Below, piece by piece: positions 7,530-15,306 of a stretch of DNA of 20,223 nucleotides. The notes under the pieces are model-generated. The model was not told the origin of the DNA and did not search any database. It was given only the letters and a program-made list of their open reading frames with translations. Numbering within the stretch: the first letter of the stretch is position 1; each line of letters begins with the position of its first letter. Made by a program: the position numbers and the translations under genes. Source of the DNA: Pseudomonadota bacterium (GTDB lineage Bacteria > Myxococcota_A > Polyangia > Polyangiales > Polyangiaceae); contig JAEYVE010000259.1 in the NCBI GenBank assembly GCA_023432025.1, positions 1 to 20,223 on the forward strand, in the 5' to 3' direction.

Positions 7530-9059
7530 TCAGTCCGCAGGCGCCTTCGCCTTTTCCTCGGCGGGGCCGCGCGGCCCTTTTGCGATTCGGCCGCTCGAGA
7601 GCTTCATGCCGCCATAGGGCTCGATGCTCGGGACCGCCGCGAAGGCCTTGTCGAAGAGCGCTTGCATTTCAGCGAGCTTGTCGGGGTGACTCTTGGCTAG
7701 GTTCTTTTCCTCGCCCGGGTCGCTCTTCAAGTCGAACAGGAACCGCTGCCCCGTACCGAACACGATGAGCTTGTAGTCGCCGGCCACGATGGCGCGCCGC
7801 GCCGGATTGTGGCTGTCCTCCGCGAGCTCCAAAAGGACGGGCTCTCGCACCTGAGGCGTCTCCGCGCCGTAAATTTCCGGCACGAGGCTCTGGCCTTGGA
7901 AGCCCGGAAGTGGCTTCTGCCCCATCAAGTCCAGCACGGTCGGAGCGATGTCGATGTGCGTACGCAGCTCACGGATCCGGTGCGGTGCGGCGCCCGGCGC
8001 GTGGACGATGAGCGGCACGCGCGTGAGCACGTCCCATACCTCGAAGGCGTGTTTGTACATGCCGTGTTCGCCGAAGGCCTCACCGTGATCCGCGGTGACG
8101 ATGAGGGCGGTGTCCTTCCACCAAGACTGCGCCTTGCAGAACTCGAGCACCTTGCCGAGCCAGAAGTCCGTGTACCAAACCTCCGAGTCGTAGCGATCAC
8201 GGTTTTTCTTGCCGAAGTCCGGGCTCTCGGCGTGCTTCTTGTACTCGTCGTGTGGGTCCATGAAGTGGCTCCACAAGAAGAACTGGCCCTTCGTGTTCGC
8301 GGGATCACCGAGGAGCTCGATGATGCGCGTCGCGCTCTTTTCGCTCGTGACGTTCTTGTCGGTTTGCGCGTCGAACGTCACGCCCTTGACCACTTCCCAG
8401 GAGTCGAAGCCCTGGTCGAGCCCCTTCGCTCGCCCGAAGTAGCCGTGAGCCTGCACCCCCAACGTGCGGATGCCCTTGGCCTGCAACGCCTCCGTGATGA
8501 AATCGTTGGCTGGGGCGTAGCCCGTGAAGAAGTACCCTTCGCGGTAAAGCGTGGAGGCATAACGACCGGTGAGCCACGTCGCCACGGTCTGTGCCGTGTA
8601 GCTCGAGACCGAGCGGTGGTTTTCGTACACCACGGACTCCGCCGCGAGCTTGGTCAGGTTCGGCGCGATGGGACGCGCGTAGCCGGTCCAAGGCATGTCG
8701 GCGCGCAGTGAGTCCACGGTGAGAAGAAGGACGTTCAGCGGACGGCCGGGCCCCTTCACGGGCGGGGCCACTTCCGCGGAGGCGGCCGCAGGCGCTGGAC
8801 TTGGTGCGCCACTCGCCGTCTTGGCCGCCTGCCCCACGGGTTCGCGCACCTCGGACGTCTTTTCGGCGCGGCCGTCTTCGTTCTTTCCACAGCCGAACAC
8901 CGCAAGAACACAAAAGACGAAACCGAAGCTTCTCGTCCGCCGTTGGGGCAGAAGGCGCCCGTCCCGCCGCTCGGCGACACGGGCGTCCCCAGCACGCGAC
9001 TCCCTGAGGGCTTGAAGAAAAACCGTTCGTTGCTCGAGGTGTGTTTCGGGGGTCATCAC
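7530..9059 (-). CDS. Lipoprotein-like sulfatase/alkaline phosphatase superfamily enzyme
   Basis: This is a 509-residue protein of the sulfatase/alkaline phosphatase superfamily. Metal-site motifs are present: LLTVDSLRAD (112-121), HFMDPHDEY (265-273), TADHGEAFGEHG (322-333) and KHAFE (336-340). At the position of the formylglycine motif (C/S-x-P-x-R...TGR) it reads T155-A-Q-T-V...LTGR. The presumed nucleophile is therefore Thr, as in phosphoethanolamine or glycerol-phosphate transferases, and a true sulfatase activity is doubtful. A hydrophobic stretch FGFVFCVLAVFGC (45-57) looks like a lipoprotein signal ending at C57, followed by an Ala/Pro-rich linker (about 60-105). The n-region of about 44 residues is unusually long, but no ATG, GTG or TTG closer to it is in frame. 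GTG 9059 is directly followed by ATG 9056; GGAG at 9067-9070 fits either. It is the first gene of the leftward run and divergent from the lipoprotein at 9512. Confidence 0.9.
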   Translation of the reverse strand: MMTPETHLEQRTVFLQALRESRAGDARVAERRDGRLLPQRRTRSFGFVFCVLAVFGCGKNEDGRAEKTSEVREPVGQAAKTASGAPSPAPAAASAEVAPPVKGPGRPLNVLLLTVDSLRADMPWTGYARPIAPNLTKLAAESVVYENHRSVSSYTAQTVATWLTGRYASTLYREGYFFTGYAPANDFITEALQAKGIRTLGVQAHGYFGRAKGLDQGFDSWEVVKGVTFDAQTDKNVTSEKSATRIIELLGDPANTKGQFFLWSHFMDPHDEYKKHAESPDFGKKNRDRYDSEVWYTDFWLGKVLEFCKAQSWWKDTALIVTADHGEAFGEHGMYKHAFEVWDVLTRVPLIVHAPGAAPHRIRELRTHIDIAPTVLDLMGQKPLPGFQGQSLVPEIYGAETPQVREPVLLELAEDSHNPARRAIVAGDYKLIVFGTGQRFLFDLKSDPGEEKNLAKSHPDKLAEMQALFDKAFAAVPSIEPYGGMKLSSGRIAKGPRGPAEEKAKAPAD

Positions 9060-9511
9060 TGTTCGACTCCATTCCTAGCTCAGGGCCCGCCCGCCCGTCG
9101 ATCCAACCCGAACGGAACCAACTTCCCGTCCATACGACCCCTCACCCCGGGAGCGTCAGAGGCATCGCACACGAGCTTTCCGCAGATGCGCGCGCTCGGG
9201 ACGCGACGCACGAAAGTGAACCCCTCTTGGGTGTTCCGTGCGACGACGGGAATCGAGAGAGCTCGATTCGGCTCGCGTTCACGGAAGGCGTTTCCACGCC
9301 ACGAACCGCGGAGGAAACCGTCCATCTTCACGAATGTTGGCAGGTGGACGTCGCGCCTTATCACCTACAAGTCCCCACTTGGAGTGCAACTCAGAACGGC
9401 GCGTTTTCTCTGGCAGAAGAGGAAAACGTCTTGATAGGGTCGCCCTTCGAATCACGGCGACGCTCCTTCACTCGGGGTGGGACACCGAGCGCCCCGTATC
9501 TAGGGAACCTT
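9060..9511. other. Divergent intergenic region with hairpins
   Basis: No convincing gene is seen in these 452 bp. Inverted repeats: GAATCGAG/CTCGATTC around an AGAG loop (9250-9269, perfect 8 bp); GGCGT/ACGCC around TTCC (9287-9300); and CGTTTTCTCT with AGA-G-GAAAACG (9402-9428, 10 bp, one bulged G, 6-nt loop), which lies 84 bp before the lipoprotein start. The region must hold promoters for the sulfatase-like gene and the lipoprotein gene; none was recognised with confidence. A GC-rich 94-codon open frame on the - strand (9080-9364) has no recognisable domain. Confidence 0.6.
9502..9506 (+). promoter_or_regulatory. Ribosome binding site of the lipoprotein gene
   Basis: AGGGA lies 5 nt before the ATG at 9512. 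It fixes the start against the much longer open frame that reaches upstream to 9041. Confidence 0.65.
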
Positions 9512-10267
9512 ATGACCTATTGGACACGCTTCTTCTTTGGGGCAGGCATCGTCGCGGTCGTGGCAGCCGGCTGTGATGATTCCAGTAGTAGTAACGCCGA
9601 CACCACGACCGGCGGAACGACTGGAACGGGCGCGAACACCAGCACCAGCGGAGGCTCGCCCGGTACCGGTGCCGGCAGCAGCACCGGAGGCTCCTCGGGA
9701 ACGGGCGCGGCCAGCGGCACGAGCGTGGAGTGCGCTGACGGCTGCGCCATCCTGTCCTCCCCCATGACGACCGCTGAGCAAAGCGCTCGTTGGCAGATCT
9801 ACATTTCACCGACGGATCTGAGCAATGAAACGCTCACCTTCCGCATCTACGTGAAGTCCGGTGGCCCGGACGGTGGGTTCCAGTACGGCTTCCAAAATGG
9901 CGAGAGCCTCGGCTACGCCGGCATCTACCCTTGGCACGACTTGGGCACCGCCGTCGGCACTTGGCAGGACGTCACCGTGGATCTCTCAGAGTACGTCGAG
10001 GGCGGAGCGGGCGGAGCAGGCGGCGAGGGCGGCGAGGGCGGCGCTGGAAACGAGGCAGATCCGAGCGCGGTCCAAATCATCAATCTCTGGCTGGAGTCGG
10101 GCAGCGGCGCCGGCCCCTGGGCGAACCCGTCCGTGGTTTACGTGGACTCGGTCAAGTCCAGCGCCGGCACCATCAACTACGAGTTCCAGACCGGCGTTTC
10201 GGACCTTCACCCGCAGAGCACCAACTTGGCCGGCGCAACGGTCATTCACACGACGGTGGATCCTTGA
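9512..10267 (+). CDS. Secreted lipoprotein with jelly-roll-like domain
   Basis: This is a 251-residue predicted lipoprotein. The signal peptide (1-20) ends in the lipobox VAAGC with the acylated cysteine at C21, followed by two Asp. Residues 31-71 are a Gly/Ser/Thr linker of a type common in myxobacterial surface lipoproteins. From about 72 to 251 the alternating pattern (LTFRIYVKSGG, WQDVTVDLSEYV, VQIINLWLESG, PSVVYVDSV) resembles a beta-sandwich carbohydrate-binding or galactose-binding-like module; this is a fold-level impression, not a family match. Residues 163-180 are a Gly-rich insert (GGAGGAGGEGGEGGAGN) between two predicted strands, encoded by a 9-nt tandem repeat. C74 and C78 may form a disulfide. 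The gene stands alone, divergent from the sulfatase-like gene and convergent with yhaN. A role in binding surface or matrix polysaccharide is inferred only. Confidence 0.88.
   Translation: MTYWTRFFFGAGIVAVVAAGCDDSSSSNADTTTGGTTGTGANTSTSGGSPGTGAGSSTGGSSGTGAASGTSVECADGCAILSSPMTTAEQSARWQIYISPTDLSNETLTFRIYVKSGGPDGGFQYGFQNGESLGYAGIYPWHDLGTAVGTWQDVTVDLSEYVEGGAGGAGGEGGEGGAGNEADPSAVQIINLWLESGSGAGPWANPSVVYVDSVKSSAGTINYEFQTGVSDLHPQSTNLAGATVIHTTVDP
10001..10045 (+). repeat. 9-nt minisatellite inside the lipoprotein gene
   Basis: Five consecutive 9-nt units are present: GGCGGAGCG, GGCGGAGCA, GGCGGCGAG (twice) and GGCGGCGCT. They encode Gly-Gly-Ala or Gly-Gly-Glu triplets. The unit length keeps the frame, so copy number can change without breaking the gene. 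Confidence 0.85.
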
Positions 10268-10284
10268 ATTCGGGGTACCTGGCT

Positions 10285-10306
10285 GGGAAGGAGCTCGGCC
10301 CTTCCC
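10285..10306. terminator. Stem-loop between convergent lipoprotein and yhaN genes
   Basis: GGGAAGG (10285-10291) and CCTTCCC (10300-10306) form a perfect 7-bp stem with an 8-nt loop, 17 nt after the lipoprotein stop. No T-tract follows on either strand. As the only strong hairpin in the 144-bp convergent gap it is a plausible terminator for the + strand gene. Confidence 0.45.
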
Positions 10307-10333
10307 GCCGCGCGACGTACTCGCCCCCCCGTA

Positions 10334-10361
10334 CATGAAGGCGCGGTGTGCATGAAGGCGC
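10334..10361. repeat. Short direct repeat, 11 bp twice
   Basis: CATGAAGGCGC occurs at 10334-10344 and again at 10351-10361, with a 17-bp period, in the non-coding gap between the convergent genes. It may be a small local duplication. Confidence 0.5.
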
Positions 10362-10411
10362 CTAACGCACGAGCCCGCGTAGCGCACGAAATCGCGTTCG
10401 GGGGACGAGGG

Positions 10412-13400
10412 TCAGCCGGCGCTCGTCGATAGAACGCCGTCCACGCCGATGCGATGCTCGAAGAGCAGACCGCGTGGCACGGCGTCCCGCGCCGCCTGCA
10501 GATCCCGCCCCAAGTGCGTGAAGTAGAGAATCTGTACCCGCCGCGCTAGCTCTCCGAGCAGCTCGAAAGCCGCCGCCGCGCGATCGTCGTCGAAGTCCAC
10601 GAACAAGTCGTCGAAGACCAAGGGGACCGCCGGGTGGTGGTCGAAATGGTGCTCGAGACTCGCGAGCCGTAGCGCCAGATACAGCTGGGCGCGAGTCCCC
10701 CGACTGAGCTCGCCCACCTCGAGCTCGCGCCCCTCTCGAACGCAATGGAGCGTGCGCTCCCCCAGCCCGACCCGAAGCCCCGAATAGCGATCCAAGGTGA
10801 GCCTTGGAAAGTGCTCGCTCGCGCGCGCCAGGATGGGTCCTTGGTGACGCTCCGCGTAGCGCGTCACCTCCCGCTGCAAGAGGATGCGGGCGGCGCGCAC
10901 CCGCAAGAATTCCCGCACGCTTTCGCGCGCCTCGGCGGTTGCGGCCTCCACGCTTTGCAGCGCCTGTGCCGCCTCCTCTCCACGATAGAGGTCGAGGCCT
11001 CGCTCGATGGTGAGCATTTCGTGTTGGGCGTCGCGAAGCTCCTCTTCTAGCTCCTCGATGCGACGCTCCACGTCGTCCTGCTGCGCCAAGAGCTCGTCGT
11101 GTCGGGTGCTTTGAGCCTCTTCGATGAGATCCCTCAGAGACCCCGAACCCGCCTTGGAGCGCAGCGCGTCCTCGAGCACCGCGATCTGAGCGTCGAGCTC
11201 CCGTCCACGGCGCGTCGCCGCCTCCACCTGCGGCAGCTGGCCCGCATCGGTCACGCCGGCCGTGCGCATGAGCGCCGAGAGCCCAGCCGTGGCGGAGTCC
11301 AGGTTCGCGCGGGCGACCGCAGTGTGCTCGCGTTTTTCGTGATGCTCCGCCTCGAGACGTTTGCGCTCACGCTCCGTGTCACGAGCCGACCGCACCCGCA
11401 AAAGGAGCTCCTCGGCGGCCTCGCTGGCCTCGCGTTCCCGTAGGTCGGGCGCGTGGCGCTCGGCGAGTGCCCGCACCTCCTTCGAGAACTCGGCGGAGTC
11501 TCGCTCGATGCCGCGCACGCGGCGCTCCTTGTCCCGCGCATCGTCCGCGAGACGCGCCAGCGTCGAAAGCTCGGTGAGCACGGCCAGCGCCTCGTCCGGA
11601 GGAGTCGTGGCCAAGAGCCCCAATCGAGGCGCCACGTTCTCCCACGCTTCTCGCCAGGCCCCGAGCGCGCGCTTCGCGTCCGCGAGCTCCAGAGAACGAA
11701 GCTTCAGCGTGCCCTCGAGCTCCCGCGCACGCTGCGTCGCCGCGCGCCGTCGTTCACGCACGTCGCGAAGGTCGGCGTGCTTCTGTTCCGCCACGGCCTG
11801 GAGCGCGCCGAGCGCCGCCCACACACCCTCCACGGAAACGTTTTGCTCGCTCTGTGCCACGCCGACGCTCGCCAGCGCTCGAGCCAGAACCGAACGTGCT
11901 CGTTCGGCTTGCTCTTCGAGTGCGGCGAGCTCTCCGCCGATGACCTCGAGCTGCTCCAAGCGCTCGGCGAGGTCCTGCAGGCGTTGTCGAAGCTCGAGAG
12001 CATCCTCCAGCGAAACCTCTGCGAGACCGAGCGGCGCCCAGCGCCCGCGCCAATGCACCTCGAGCTCCGCCAAGCGTTTCTCGACCTCCGCTGCCTCGCC
12101 CTCCAGGCGGGCCACGTGAGCGAGCGCTACCCGGCGCGACTCCTCGAGGCCTTGTAAGACGCTCACCCGATGTGCCTCCGTCCGCAGGCGATCCGCAACA
12201 CGATCGGACTCCTGCTCACGTGCCGAAAGCTCGCGAGCGGCGCTCCGCACCGCGTCGGGATTTTCCGCAACCTGAACGAGGCGCTCTAGCACTTCGTCCC
12301 GCGCGCGACGTGCCTCGGCCAAGCGCACTTCGGTGGGCACCTCTCCCGCCGCCTCGAGCGCGACGATGCGCGCCTCGGCCTCGACGATACGCGTTTCTTC
12401 GGCCGCTCGTTGCTCGGCGATGCGGCGCACCTCCGAGCGCCTCGCCACGTAATCGGCGCGCGCTCGCTCGACCTCGCGCAGCGGCGGAAGACACTGCGTG
12501 AGCGTCGAAAGCGTCAGCTCCACGCGAAGCTCACCCTGAAGCGCCACGACGCGCGCGCGAACACGCAGGCGCTCGCGCTCCAACGTGTCACGGCGACCTC
12601 GCTCCGCTTGAACGTGCCGAGCCGCGCCGAGCGCTCGCTCCAGGTGCTCGAGCCCCTCGGGCTCGGGCTCCGCACCGAGAAGACCCTTCACCTGGTCGAG
12701 CTCACGACGCACCTCGTGCACGAGCCGGTCGCCTTGCTCTGCCGCTACCGAGAGCTTGCCGTGCTCGGCAGCCAAGCGACGCACCTGTCGCTCCAAAGTC
12801 GGCGCCACGCGCAAAGCGTCGGCGCGCTCGAGCGGGGCAGAACCAGCGTCGTGCCCCAGCGCCTCGAGCAGGCGACGCGTTTCCTCCAAGCTCGCGCCCA
12901 GCCTGGCCCGGAGCTTGGGCAAGTCTTCTCGCGCCTTGAACTCCCAGCCAATCTTCTTTTCCAGGGCCGACAGTCGCTCTTCTTCGATATTGGCGAGCGA
13001 GCTCTGGCGCGGAAGCGCCGCGAGGGCTCGCGCGACGTCCTCCGACTCTCGCGACAGGCGCGCCACCTCGAGCTCGGCCTCGCGCGCTTGACGCTCGGCA
13101 AGCTCTCGACGCTCGCTGGCGTCCGGCGGAAGCTCGGGCAGCGCGCCAAGCCCTCGCCGTTCGGCGGTTGCGTCCACCCAACGTGACACATCCGACAGCA
13201 CGGACGCGAGCCGTCCCAAGCGTCCCTGCTCACTGCGCAGGCGACGGCGCTCGGCTTCCAGCGTGCTGACGCGCTGTTTTGCTTGCTCGAAGGCGCGCAC
13301 CTGCTCGCGCCATCGCTCGGGCGGACGCACCGCTAGCCGCGCGGCCTTGCTCGCCTCCGAAAGCTGCACGAGCGCCCGGTTGAGCCGCGGCTTGCTCCCC

Positions 13401-13918
13401 CGAGGCAAGTAGAGGTCGCTGGCCTGCCGATCCAGCTCGTCGAGCAGACGACGGACATCCGTGCCAGCGGTGCCGGCGGCGAACAAACCCTCCTCGCTGC
13501 CTCCGAGCAATGCCTCGGCGCCCTCTTCGAGGCGCTCTTGGTCCAATCCGAAGCGCGTGACGAACGAGCGTTCGTCCAAGCTGCATAGCCAAGGTCCAAG
13601 CGCGCCGTCCGGCAGCGGCTTGCCCTCGGCGTCGACCAAGCTGTCTTTACGTCGCTTCCGGCGAACGAATTCGAGCACGTCGCCGTTGCGCTCCAGCACT
13701 GCCGCGAGCGAAAGGCTTTTGGTGGGGTGCAAGTGCGCGTCCACCGTGCGCTCGGGAATGCCGAAGAGGAGACCGGTGACCGCGCGGAGAGACGTGCTCT
13801 TGCCCGCTTCGTTCGGACCGTAGACCACGTGCAGGCCACCCGGCGCGCCTCCGGACAAGTCCAAGCGCTCCTTCGTGAACGGGCCGAAGGCCTCGAGCGT
13901 GAGCGAGCGAAACCTCAC
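10412..13918 (-). CDS. yhaN: YhaN-like AAA ATPase (SbcC/Rad50-type, coiled coil)
   Basis: This is an ABC-type ATPase of 1168 residues, the predicted partner of the YhaO nuclease in DNA end processing. The N-terminus has the SbcC/RecF-type beginning FRSLTLEAFGPF and Walker A GPNEAGKST (34-42). The C-terminus has the signature ELSRGTRAQ (1070-1078), Walker B PLVFDDLFVDF (1099-1109) and the switch His in YFTH. The middle (roughly 200-950) is charged, Leu/Ala/Arg/Glu-rich heptad sequence, a long antiparallel coiled coil. I found no CxxC zinc hook at the coil apex, which places it with YhaN rather than classical SbcC/Rad50. The start is GTG 13918: GGAGG lies 4 nt upstream, and its first bases overlap the yhaO stop (GTGA). 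An extension to an ATG at 13993 would run through the end of yhaO in another frame and adds no domain. Confidence 0.92.
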   Translation of the reverse strand: MRFRSLTLEAFGPFTKERLDLSGGAPGGLHVVYGPNEAGKSTSLRAVTGLLFGIPERTVDAHLHPTKSLSLAAVLERNGDVLEFVRRKRRKDSLVDAEGKPLPDGALGPWLCSLDERSFVTRFGLDQERLEEGAEALLGGSEEGLFAAGTAGTDVRRLLDELDRQASDLYLPRGSKPRLNRALVQLSEASKAARLAVRPPERWREQVRAFEQAKQRVSTLEAERRRLRSEQGRLGRLASVLSDVSRWVDATAERRGLGALPELPPDASERRELAERQAREAELEVARLSRESEDVARALAALPRQSSLANIEEERLSALEKKIGWEFKAREDLPKLRARLGASLEETRRLLEALGHDAGSAPLERADALRVAPTLERQVRRLAAEHGKLSVAAEQGDRLVHEVRRELDQVKGLLGAEPEPEGLEHLERALGAARHVQAERGRRDTLERERLRVRARVVALQGELRVELTLSTLTQCLPPLREVERARADYVARRSEVRRIAEQRAAEETRIVEAEARIVALEAAGEVPTEVRLAEARRARDEVLERLVQVAENPDAVRSAARELSAREQESDRVADRLRTEAHRVSVLQGLEESRRVALAHVARLEGEAAEVEKRLAELEVHWRGRWAPLGLAEVSLEDALELRQRLQDLAERLEQLEVIGGELAALEEQAERARSVLARALASVGVAQSEQNVSVEGVWAALGALQAVAEQKHADLRDVRERRRAATQRARELEGTLKLRSLELADAKRALGAWREAWENVAPRLGLLATTPPDEALAVLTELSTLARLADDARDKERRVRGIERDSAEFSKEVRALAERHAPDLREREASEAAEELLLRVRSARDTERERKRLEAEHHEKREHTAVARANLDSATAGLSALMRTAGVTDAGQLPQVEAATRRGRELDAQIAVLEDALRSKAGSGSLRDLIEEAQSTRHDELLAQQDDVERRIEELEEELRDAQHEMLTIERGLDLYRGEEAAQALQSVEAATAEARESVREFLRVRAARILLQREVTRYAERHQGPILARASEHFPRLTLDRYSGLRVGLGERTLHCVREGRELEVGELSRGTRAQLYLALRLASLEHHFDHHPAVPLVFDDLFVDFDDDRAAAAFELLGELARRVQILYFTHLGRDLQAARDAVPRGLLFEHRIGVDGVLSTSAG

Positions 13919-15192
13919 GTCGCCTCCGCCTCGCGCTTGCCCGAGCGCGCGTCGTCCTCCGGCCCGTCTTGCCCCGATCCATCCAGAAAACACGCCAAGA
14001 GGAGTCGCTCCGCGTCGCGCATCAGCTCGTCCAGCTCGTCCTCTGCGCGGAGGTGCTGCGGAAGACCTTCCAGTCCCGAAAGCACCTCGGCGCGCAACGC
14101 GGCGCGCGCCTCGTCATCCGTCAGAACGTCCGCGACGCCACGGAAAAGCTCTCCCACGGCGTCGGAGCGACTCCGCAAATCGTTCAAGTCCACTCGAGGG
14201 CGCGCCGAGATATCCACCTGCTCCACGTAGACGCCCCCCAGGCGAATGCCGACCGCGCGCAGCTCGTTCAAGACGCGCTCGCGCCCCCGCCGGAGCGCCG
14301 CGTGCGCGTCCGTGGCTCCCGCAAGCTCGATGCGACAGGCCAAGACACGCCCCTCGGCGGCAGCGTGCGCCGTCTCGAGCTCACGCTCGGCGAGCTCGAG
14401 CACATCGTCCATGTTGCGCGCCTCGTCCAGTGGAACCTCACAACGCGCCCAACGCACCACGTCCAGCGCGCGGTGCTCGACCGCACGAACCACCCCGCCC
14501 TCGCGCGTCACCACGCTGGCGCCCTTGGGGCCCACCTCGTGAATGTGTCGCCCTTGCAAGTTGCCTGGGAAGACGATCCAGGGCTCCGTTGAAACGACTT
14601 CGCGCCGATGCACGTGTCCGAGCGCCCAGTAATCGTAGCCGCGCGCGACGAGCTCGCCCTTCGAGCACGGCGCGTACGCCTCGTGGCCCGCTCGCCCCTC
14701 GAGCGCCGTGTGCAAGAGACCGAGGTTGAAGAAGCCCGGCAGCGGCTCCGGGTAACTGGCGCAGAGATTCTCCCGAACGTCACGTCGCGCATAGCCCACA
14801 CCGTGCACGGCGACGCCCAACGCGTCGAAAACCACCGTCTCGGGGGAAGCGTGCGAGAGCTCGCGCACGTTCTGCGGCAAAGCGAGCTGCCGCGTGATCA
14901 AGCTGGCGGCGTCATGGTTGCCGCGGATCCACACGACGGACACCCCCGACTCCCCGAGGCGCGCCATTTGCTCGACGAAGAAGAGGCCCGTCGAGTAGTC
15001 GCGCCAGTCGCCGTCGTAGAGATCTCCCGCCAAGACCAGAAGGTCCGCCCGTTCGTCGACGCACAGCTCCGTCAGGTTCTCGAGCGCACGCCGCGTCGCG
15101 CCGCGGATCTCCGAGACCGGCGCTCCGTCGTACGCCGAGAGGCCACGAAGCGGACTGTCCAAATGAAGATCAGCGGCGTGGACGAGCTTCAT
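13915..15192 (-). CDS. yhaO: YhaO-like DNA repair exonuclease (SbcD/Mre11 family)
   Basis: This 425-residue metallophosphoesterase is of the SbcD/Mre11/YhaO nuclease family, expected to trim DNA ends together with YhaN in the cytoplasm. Motifs in order: HAADLHLDSPL (5-15, D8 and H10), LAGDLYDGD (54-62), IRGNHDAAS (89-97), LLHT (159-162) and ALGHVHRR (190-197). The C-terminal part from about 230 is the capping/ATPase-contact region and is less conserved. The start ATG 15192 gives MKLVHAADLH, exactly the family's N-terminus; upstream GGGACGG is a weak ribosome site. It overlaps yhaN by 4 bp, so translation is probably coupled. An octamer shared with the two genes before it lies 12 nt upstream of the start. 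Confidence 0.93.
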   Translation of the reverse strand: MKLVHAADLHLDSPLRGLSAYDGAPVSEIRGATRRALENLTELCVDERADLLVLAGDLYDGDWRDYSTGLFFVEQMARLGESGVSVVWIRGNHDAASLITRQLALPQNVRELSHASPETVVFDALGVAVHGVGYARRDVRENLCASYPEPLPGFFNLGLLHTALEGRAGHEAYAPCSKGELVARGYDYWALGHVHRREVVSTEPWIVFPGNLQGRHIHEVGPKGASVVTREGGVVRAVEHRALDVVRWARCEVPLDEARNMDDVLELAERELETAHAAAEGRVLACRIELAGATDAHAALRRGRERVLNELRAVGIRLGGVYVEQVDISARPRVDLNDLRSRSDAVGELFRGVADVLTDDEARAALRAEVLSGLEGLPQHLRAEDELDELMRDAERLLLACFLDGSGQDGPEDDARSGKREAEAT

Positions 15193-15204
15193 CGAGACCG
15201 TCCC

Positions 15205-15212
15205 ATACCACG
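15205..15212 (-). promoter_or_regulatory. Shared octamer CGTGGTAT before yhaO
   Basis: The octamer lies 12 nt before the yhaO ATG. Identical octamers precede the two upstream genes of the same strand. Function is unknown; it is not a Shine-Dalgarno sequence. Confidence 0.3.
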
Positions 15213-15288
15213 GACGCGCAAAAGCGTGCGGGGCTCGCTAGGCAAAACAATGTCCGCCTCGCCGTCCCGCGACCGCTCGCCGTGGAGC

Positions 15289-15306
15289 TCGGGCGCCTCC
15301 GCCCGA
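15289..15306 (-). terminator. Stem-loop abutting the stop of the cobalamin-binding-like gene
   Basis: TCGGGCG (15289-15295) and CGCCCGA (15300-15306) form a perfect 7-bp stem around a 4-nt loop. It starts on the coding strand directly after the TAG stop of the gene at 15307. It lies in the 114-bp gap before yhaO, so it may separate the two gene pairs transcriptionally. No T-run follows. Confidence 0.45.

Noticed and set aside
9080..9364. 94-codon - strand open frame in the sulfatase/lipoprotein gap
   Set aside because: Third-position GC is moderately high and a start with weak TGAAG exists, but no family or motif is recognisable; kept as a remote possibility only.
9041..9511. Upstream extension of the lipoprotein frame
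   Set aside because: It would place 157 residues before a perfect lipoprotein signal peptide; AGGGA before ATG 9512 fixes the start.
13919..13993. Upstream start for yhaN at ATG 13993
   Set aside because: It adds 25 residues before the conserved FRSLTLEAFGPF start, while GTG 13918 has GGAGG and the GTGA overlap.
10412..15192. yhaO-yhaN as part of a new defence system
   Set aside because: Neighbours (FAH, binding-protein, lipoprotein) are not defence-type genes, there is no mobile element, and the pair matches the known YhaO/YhaN families.
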